64,000 nt of DNA from positions 50,032,181 to 50,096,180 of the forward strand of contig CM051025.1 of NCBI GenBank assembly GCA_027627225.1, written 5' to 3'. Positions 58,191 through 64,000 of this stretch are shown piece after piece. Source of the DNA: Congeria kusceri (taxonomy: Eukaryota; Mollusca; Bivalvia; Myida; Dreissenidae). Under the pieces are notes generated by a model, which was not told the DNA's origin, made no database searches, and saw only the letters and a list, made by a program, of their open reading frames with translations. Each line of letters opens with the position of its first letter. Position 1 is the first letter of the stretch. The position numbers and the translations under genes were made by a program.

Positions 58191-59334
58191 TACTGTTATG
58201 ATCACGGCATTCTATTGGGACATGCCTTAAATTTTTATTTACATTATCGTTTGCTTTTTCTGTTACGTTTCATACCCAAACATGCAAGCTGTGACGTCAC
58301 ATGACAAATTTGACATACTGCAGAACACGGTTAAGAAAGACCACAACTTGCAAATCAGTATTAAAATTGCAATGAAAAAGACTGATTGAGTCTTGTTCTC
58401 AACACGGCATTCAGTTGCAAAAGAGGCCAAGTACGTTCTAAATACATACTAGATCTAAACCCTGAAAAGTATAAGGCAGACATGTGGTTCATATGTGGTA
58501 GGGTTATATATCACTGTACATAAAAGCTCTATGCTGATAATACTACTAAATGGTGCTTAAAATGAATGTTAGGATAGCTTATTTCGTACTATATTCAAAT
58601 TAATGTTAAAAATAATGCTTTTCAGGCTAATAATTATACAGTACTGTAGCAAGAGTGTGCAATATTTTAAAAATATTAGACTTGTAGCATGATAATAAGT
58701 TACATTATTAAAATACAAAGCACAATATCAAAAGACGATTCTTATGCTGCACAAAGTAATTTTTTGCAAAGTATGCTTGGAAAAGAAAAACAACTACGAT
58801 ATATGATTGTTCTGGCTAAGTATACAATATTACAAGAGAACAAAGCTGCTAAAACACCAGCCAGACTGTCAGGGAAAAATCAATGTATCGCAGATTAACT
58901 TTTTTCCAATCGGTTTTTGAAAGGTCAAATCCATTTGTGAGGTTGGAGCCCTGGCTCATTAAGGCTGTTTTAGCCACGTTAAGTGATGAATCTGAGACCA
59001 CATAGGGAAAACAAAATCACTTCATTTCTGAGCAAGTAAAACCATTTTGAAAACATGAATAAAGGTTACCACAGAATAAATTGTTACAGTTTTAAGACAA
59101 GGAAAATGGTAAAACTAAATAAAAGACCAGAAGGCTAGCCTTTTCCTGGCTTGTATATCATATTAGAATATGTCCATTTAATTTTCTACATTATTTAGGT
59201 ATTATAGGAACTATTAATACGATGATCGTAATTTTAGCTAATTTTTTCATACAATTAAACAAATGTCCTGTACTGTTTTCAAATTTATAAACAAAATTGG
59301 TAATCTACAAAAATTCTTCATCATATTTACATAC
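58191..59334. other. Intron, nothing recognised
   Basis: AT-rich; the + frame 58689-58898 has no splice context. Confidence 0.5.
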
Positions 59335-59377
59335 CACATATCGTAAAGAAGAAGAAAACTTTTCGATATCAAGTGTT
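59335..59377 (-). CDS. Coiled-coil/SxIP gene, most upstream exon seen (TLDIEKFSSSLRYV)
   Basis: The acceptor AACCAGCTTTTAG and the strong donor ATGTG/GTATGT bracket 43 nt, phase 2 in and phase 0 out, matching exon 54858-55000. It encodes TLDIEKFSSSLRYV, which runs smoothly into ESLDDVG of the next exon. The upstream exons, including the start codon, were not found between here and the end of the window. Confidence 0.5.
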
Positions 59378-59694
59378 CTAAAAGCTGGTTCAACATAGCA
59401 TAAACTACACAAATGGATGCCAAGATAACAAAATTATTAACAGTTCAAAATAAACATCTAAAGAAAAATCGGGATCCAAATAGAAAACTGATCTTCTGTG
59501 AAGCGATACATGAATCTTTCTCTATTTCGGTACCTTCCCAACAGAACTCTATAGTAAAAGATAAACAAAAGGCATACACTGTTATAAGACGTTCCTTTTG
59601 CATTGAAAAAAAGTCAGATTTCTTATACAAATCCACAGATATAAAGGATATTTGTTGATTTCGGTGTAAGATCGTATTGTGTTTCACAAGTGTA

Positions 59695-59750
59695 CATAGA
59701 AAATGATATTTTCATGCGTGGCTCATGAGTAAAAATATCAATTTTCTATG
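59695..59750. repeat. 56 bp hairpin palindrome
   Basis: CATAGAAAATGATATTTT and AAAATATCAATTTTCTATG pair around a GCGTGGCTCATGAG loop. A possible small MITE. Confidence 0.75.
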
Positions 59751-59782
59751 ATCACGGGTCTTTTATTGTCATGATGATGTAA

Positions 59783-59830
59783 GATTAAAAGTCTTGTAGA
59801 TTAAAAGTCTTGTAGATTAAAAGTCTTGTA
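59783..59830. repeat. 16 bp tandem repeat, three copies
   Basis: GATTAAAAGTCTTGTA occurs three times in exact succession. Confidence 0.95.
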
Positions 59831-60324
59831 GTAATTTGTGAATTATTGCACAAACACTTGATTCTCAGAGCAAATTTAACACAAGGTTAGATAAAATGCA
59901 CAGCGGTTTATAAACATACTATAAATACTTTATTTTTAAGGTGACATTACACCTTTCACCAGTAAACCCCAATAGGTTATTACTAATACAGGCCTAAAAT
60001 AAATATACCAGATACCAGACGGATATACACATATAGTACATGTATGTGTATGTGACAGAGAAACAGACACAGGACAAACTGAATAGCAAACACCCTAGTC
60101 AAAATAATTATCTGTAAAAGTTTCATCAGGTTATTAAATTATTACACAGGATTACTATGGCCTTTTTTCTTCTTTCATGAACACATGCTATGTCTATAAA
60201 ACTGCATGTGGCATTAAAATTTTGGACCAACTAATTCTGTCATCCTATCACCATCAGGTCGCTAGGCAGCAATTGCAAGGCCACAATGCAATACTTTTTG
60301 TGTTTGACAATGGTTTACTTTGAT

Positions 60325-60935
60325 AAACAAGGATATATCGAAAGAACCGATATTTGCTCCCCAATGCCATTTTGATCTCTAATTGTGGCCTTGACTTCTG
60401 AACTATGGACCTGATTCATACTGTGGGACACTGTCTTGTTGAGGAAAACAATTGTGTAAAGTGATATTAAAATCCATCCATTCATGGCCAAGTTATATTT
60501 TAGCCCAAACAAGCCAAAAGCCAATTTCAGCTTTTAAACTTTTATGTTTGACCTTGACCTTTGACCTACAATTCTAGTTCATGGGCGTGACATTCCGTCT
60601 CTTATAGGCAAACATTTGTGCCAAGAATTTCAAAATCCCTCAATCCATGGACAAGTAAAAAGCCAATTTTAACCTTGGACCTCTAGGTGTGACCTTGACC
60701 TTTGACCAGATTTATGAACGCTACACACCAGCTTATTGCAGCAAGATTTGTGCAAAGTTATTTTAAAAAACCTCCTTCCTTGGCCAAATTATTATAAATG
60801 CGGACAAGCAAAAAAGCCAGTTTATAATCAAAGGGCAATTACTTCCCGAAAAATCATCAGACCAGAATGACCTAACTATCCTGTGAAAACAAAGTACCGG
60901 ACAGATAGAAGGAAGGGCAGACAGACAGATGGACA
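60325..60935. repeat. Degenerate tandem-unit element
   Basis: Three diverged units with TGACCTTGACCTTTGACC, GACATTCCGTCTCTT, TGTGCCAAGAATTTCAAAAT and CCATGGACAAGT, ending in ACAGATAGAAGGAAGGGCAG and GACAGACAGATGG. Same class as the other tandem-unit elements, older. Confidence 0.7.
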
Positions 60936-61221
60936 TGGAGTATAACACATAAAATCTTCAGGGAAGAGCATTTGACATCAAGACAAACTGAATGGCAGTT
61001 GAATTAGAACGGAAGGAATTCTGATGGAAGGACAAAGCGGCAACTTTGGGGAGCATACGTGTAACTACTGGCTGTGAAGTAATTCGTGCATATAACATTG
61101 TATGCAAATGTGCAATCAAAATTGGAAGTGATCACACCAACAGTGGTATGAATGAATTTAAATCAATGGTTTTATATACCGGTATACCGGTATTTATGAA
61201 AACAAGTCCAAAGCAGAAATT

Positions 61222-62062
61222 AACTAGAATTGTCACAAGAGTGACGGATATACCCCACAATATGGCCTTGTCACAAAACTATGGCATCCATTCGAAAGAA
61301 ATGGACAGAGAGAATGCTTTAATTTGTGAATGGTCAACAGTGTATTTGTTAAAATTACTTTTAATAGGAGACATAACTCTGTCTACATTTAGTGGTTTGT
61401 AACCAAAATTGAACTCGATCTGTATTTTATGATGTTACACCTATGTACCAAAAATAATTTAAATATGTGAAGCCTTTCATGAGTTATTATCCATGTTTTT
61501 CAGGAATTTAAGTCAAAAAGGGGGGCCATAACTGTGTCACAATTTAGTGGTTTGTAACCAAAGTCAAACGTGACCTGTATTTTATGATGCTACACATGTG
61601 TACCAATAATGATTTAAATATGTCAAGCCATAGTCGAGTTATCGCAGGAAACCATGTATTTAGGGAATCTAAGTTAAATAAAGGGCCATAACTCTGTCAA
61701 AATTTAGTGGTTTGTAACTAAAGTCGAACTTGACCCGTATTTTATTATGCTACACATGTATACCAATAATTATTTGAATACGTCAAGCCATTCTCGAGTT
61801 ATCATCCAGAAAATCATGTTTTTAGGGAATTTTAAGTCGAAAAGGGACCATAACTCTGTCAAAATTTAGTGGTTTGTAACCAACATCGAACTTGACCTGT
61901 ATTCTATGATGTTACACAATCGTCATGTGTACCAAAAATTATTTTAACATGTCAAGCCTTTCTTGAGTTTTAATCCGGAAACAAAAAACCAACAGACCGA
62001 CGCATCAACAAGCTCACTCCTATATACACCCCCCCCCCAAACGTCGTTTGTGGGGTTATAAT
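61222..62062. repeat. Tandem-unit element, uninterrupted version of the outer 56.5 kb type
   Basis: The leader CTAGAATTGTCACAAGAGTG, four to five units with AATTTAGTGGTTTGTAACCA, and the tail ACCAACAGACCGACGCATCA with a C-run and ACGTCGTTTGTGGGG. Same orientation as 56512-58190. Confidence 0.88.
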
Positions 62063-62519
62063 AACCAAGACATCTTCACAGTTATGTACACTATAGAACT
62101 GCAGTTGTTTGATATTATTTTTAAAAATGACAATCCCTAGCACCATTAACTGTCTTATTGTTTGCTGTTTAATTACAAGGGAATGAGTTAATTAAGAAAG
62201 GATTGGACAGAAATTCCATGTTAATGACCATGTCTAGACTATATGACTTTCAACTCTGAACATGCATGCCTTATTATGGTTACCAATTTCATTGGTATAA
62301 GTACTTATGTCAGAATGTAACACAAGCATCACTCTTGTGTTAGCTCTAGTGGGCACCTATGTTGAAAGAATTTAAATGTCATTATGATAGGAGTATTTTT
62401 TATTTGTATCTTGTAACATCTAATTCTTGTCTTGTACTGCATGCAATTTTTATGAAATAATGAAAAACTACAAAGGAGACAGTGATAAAACTGACGCAAT
62501 TACTACTGACTTATGCGCA

Positions 62520-63465
62520 GGTAAAAACAACAAAAAACAAGAAACATGGAAATTCCACGAAAACCAAATATTTGGAAAGAAATGCATAAAAGTCAGCACA
62601 ATAATGAAAGGAAGTTCTGGGTGCCATATGGATTCCTAAGCGAGGTCTTGTTATAAGGTATCTATCTATGAAGTTTCATTATTGAGCAGAAACCGTTTTT
62701 GTATTTTTAGTAACATTGACCTTCACCTTGATCTCACCCATCCCCTATGCAATCCCAAGCCTGGCCTAGATACAAGGTATCTATGTATGAAATGTCATTC
62801 AAATATCTTCATGCATTCTAAAGTTATTGAGCGGAAACCATTTTTCTATTTTTAGTAATGGAGACCTTGACCCCACCCACCCCATATGCAATCCCAAGCT
62901 AGGTCTCGATATATTGTATCTACGTACAAAGTTTCATTAAATATCTTTATGGATTGTAAAGTTATTGAGCGGGAACCGTTTTTCTATTTTAAGTGACAGT
63001 GACCTTGACCTTGACCCCACCCACCCCATATGCAATCCCAAGCGAGGTCTCGATATAAGGTATCTATGTATGAAGTTTCATTAAATATATCTATGCTTTC
63101 ACAAGTTATTGAGCGGAAACCGTTTTTCTAATTTTAGTAATGGTGACCTTGACCTTGACCCCACACACCCCATATGCAATCCCAAGCCAGGTCTCAATAT
63201 AAGGTATCTATGTATGAAGTTTCATTACAATATCTCGATGCGTTCTCAAGTTATTGAGCCGAAACTGTTCTTCTATTTTTAGCAATGGTGACCTTGACAT
63301 TGACCCGACCAACCCCATATGCAATCCCAAGCGAGGTCTCGATATAAGGTATCTATGAATTTAGTTTCATTAAAATATCTCAATCCGTTCTCGAGTTAGA
63401 GAACGGAAACGAAAAGTTGACGCTGCCACCCCGACCGCCCGCCCAACGACAATTACCCCAATCTA
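62520..63465. repeat. Tandem-unit element, intact version of the inner 56.7 kb type
   Basis: The leader AACAAGAAACATGGAAATTC, six units near 145 bp with GACCTTGACCCCACCCACCC and TTGAGCGGAAACCGTTTTTC, and the tail GACGCTGCCACCCCGACCGC and CCGCCCAACGACAATTACCC. The unit is also that of block A at 30630-31480. Confidence 0.88.
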
Positions 63466-63911
63466 ATAACTGAAATTTTTCTTAGAAAAACTTGGTTAAA
63501 AATGACAGAAACCAAGAAAATAATTATTTCATTGAAGTGCAATGTGACTTTCATGACAGAACTGAATGCAATCCCCGACTTTTAAACGGAAAATGAATAA
63601 ATGTCATTGTGTACAGCAATGTTTAATATAGGTGTCTGATGTAGCAAAATACCTAACGCATGTCATATTCTTGTAAAATGCAATTACCACAAACAGTTTT
63701 AAATAAGTACAAATTATCGCTAGTTCTTTATACAATGACAATTATTTATTTTATATATTTTATGCTAAGTGGTGAAATATAGGAAAATACCAGTGAGATA
63801 TATCCCTATATCACTCACTGTGCTGGACTACTTCTTTTAAAATGTAAATAATATACTCAACAGCATAAAATAAAAAGAAAATGTGTGTGTTTTCAGTGTG
63901 ATAAACATTAT

Positions 63912-63995
63912 ATCATCACTGGGAAGGGAGACAATTTACATATTTTCACTCGGGCAAGCGCTCGTGAAAATATTGTCTCCCTTTCCAGTGATGAT
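63912..63995. mobile_element. Hairpin element at the window edge
   Basis: ATCATCACTGGGAAGGGAGA with following CAATTTACATATTTTCAC is repeated inverted as GTGAAAATATTGTCTCCC and TTTCCAGTGATGAT around TCGGGCAAGCGCTC. Arms are about 37 bp; the left arm has a 4-base insertion. A MITE-like palindrome. Confidence 0.78.
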
Positions 63996-64000
63996 TTAAC

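Larger units (their letters stand above)
59378..60320. other. Intron or 5' intergenic with short palindrome and tandem repeat
   Basis: Holds the palindrome at 59695-59750 and the 16 bp tandem repeat at 59783-59830. The + strand frame 59413-59658 (81 codons) and its antisense are open but AT-rich and unsupported. Confidence 0.45.

Noticed and set aside
59413..59687. Overlapping 80-codon frames on both strands
   Set aside because: AT-rich, no motif, no splice sites in the right places; likely chance.
1..64000. CRISPR arrays, operons, bacterial promoters or phage genes
   Set aside because: The tandem repeats have no unique spacers of constant length, and gene structure is spliced throughout; the window is eukaryotic.

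Overview
The window is eukaryotic, intron-rich and AT-rich, and looks like a bivalve mollusc genome. The main reason is 13 copies (12 near full length, one fragment) of a roughly 260 bp GC-rich double-palindrome element. There are also long tandem elements built on 'gaccttgacc' units that start with an 'aacaag' leader and end in a cytosine-rich tail. I associate both with bivalves, and the palindrome with Dreissena; that attribution is from memory and was not tested. No bacterial features, CRISPR arrays or rRNA were seen.

Left part, + strand, about 2.3-11.5 kb: the 3' four exons of a synaptotagmin-like tandem-C2 membrane protein (2324-2542, 3898-4751, 5164-5305, 10180-10541). All intron phases agree. 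The model runs from a Thr/Ser-rich ectodomain through one transmembrane helix and a basic linker to C2A and C2B. Both C2 domains lack most calcium-binding aspartates. The 5' exon (signal peptide and start) was not found. A pair of poly(A) signals lies at 11548-11562.

Middle and right, - strand, about 59.4 down to 20.3 kb: a long gene of many small exons, invisible to simple ORF calling but joined by matching phases. In transcript order: 59335-59377, 54858-55000, 54262-54411, 50969-51016, 46616-46650, 42101-42141, 41645-41795, 37786-38392, 35011-35048, 26693-26750. Three further candidate exons follow (24723-24767, 20923-20993, 20320-20421), the last with a poly(A) signal 43 bp past its stop. 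The predicted protein has a coiled coil, then a Ser/Arg/Pro-rich stretch with an SxIP-type (SRIP) microtubule-end-binding motif on a microexon, then a long acidic disordered region. I do not recognise the family. Its first exons lie upstream (above 59.4 kb) and were not found.

Most of the rest is introns and intergenic DNA filled with repeats. These include a TIR element with TTA target duplications (44638-45545), another TIR element with a 9-bp duplication inserted inside a 42-bp minisatellite (53319-54146), and the minisatellite itself (51990-54255), which reads open on both strands and abuts a splice donor. There are also several tandem elements dense in nuclear-receptor-like half-sites, a nested insertion of one such element in another (56512-58185), an interrupted LINE reverse-transcriptase relic (16965-17925), and tRNA-derived sequences. 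A decayed helical coding relic sits at 22369-22759.
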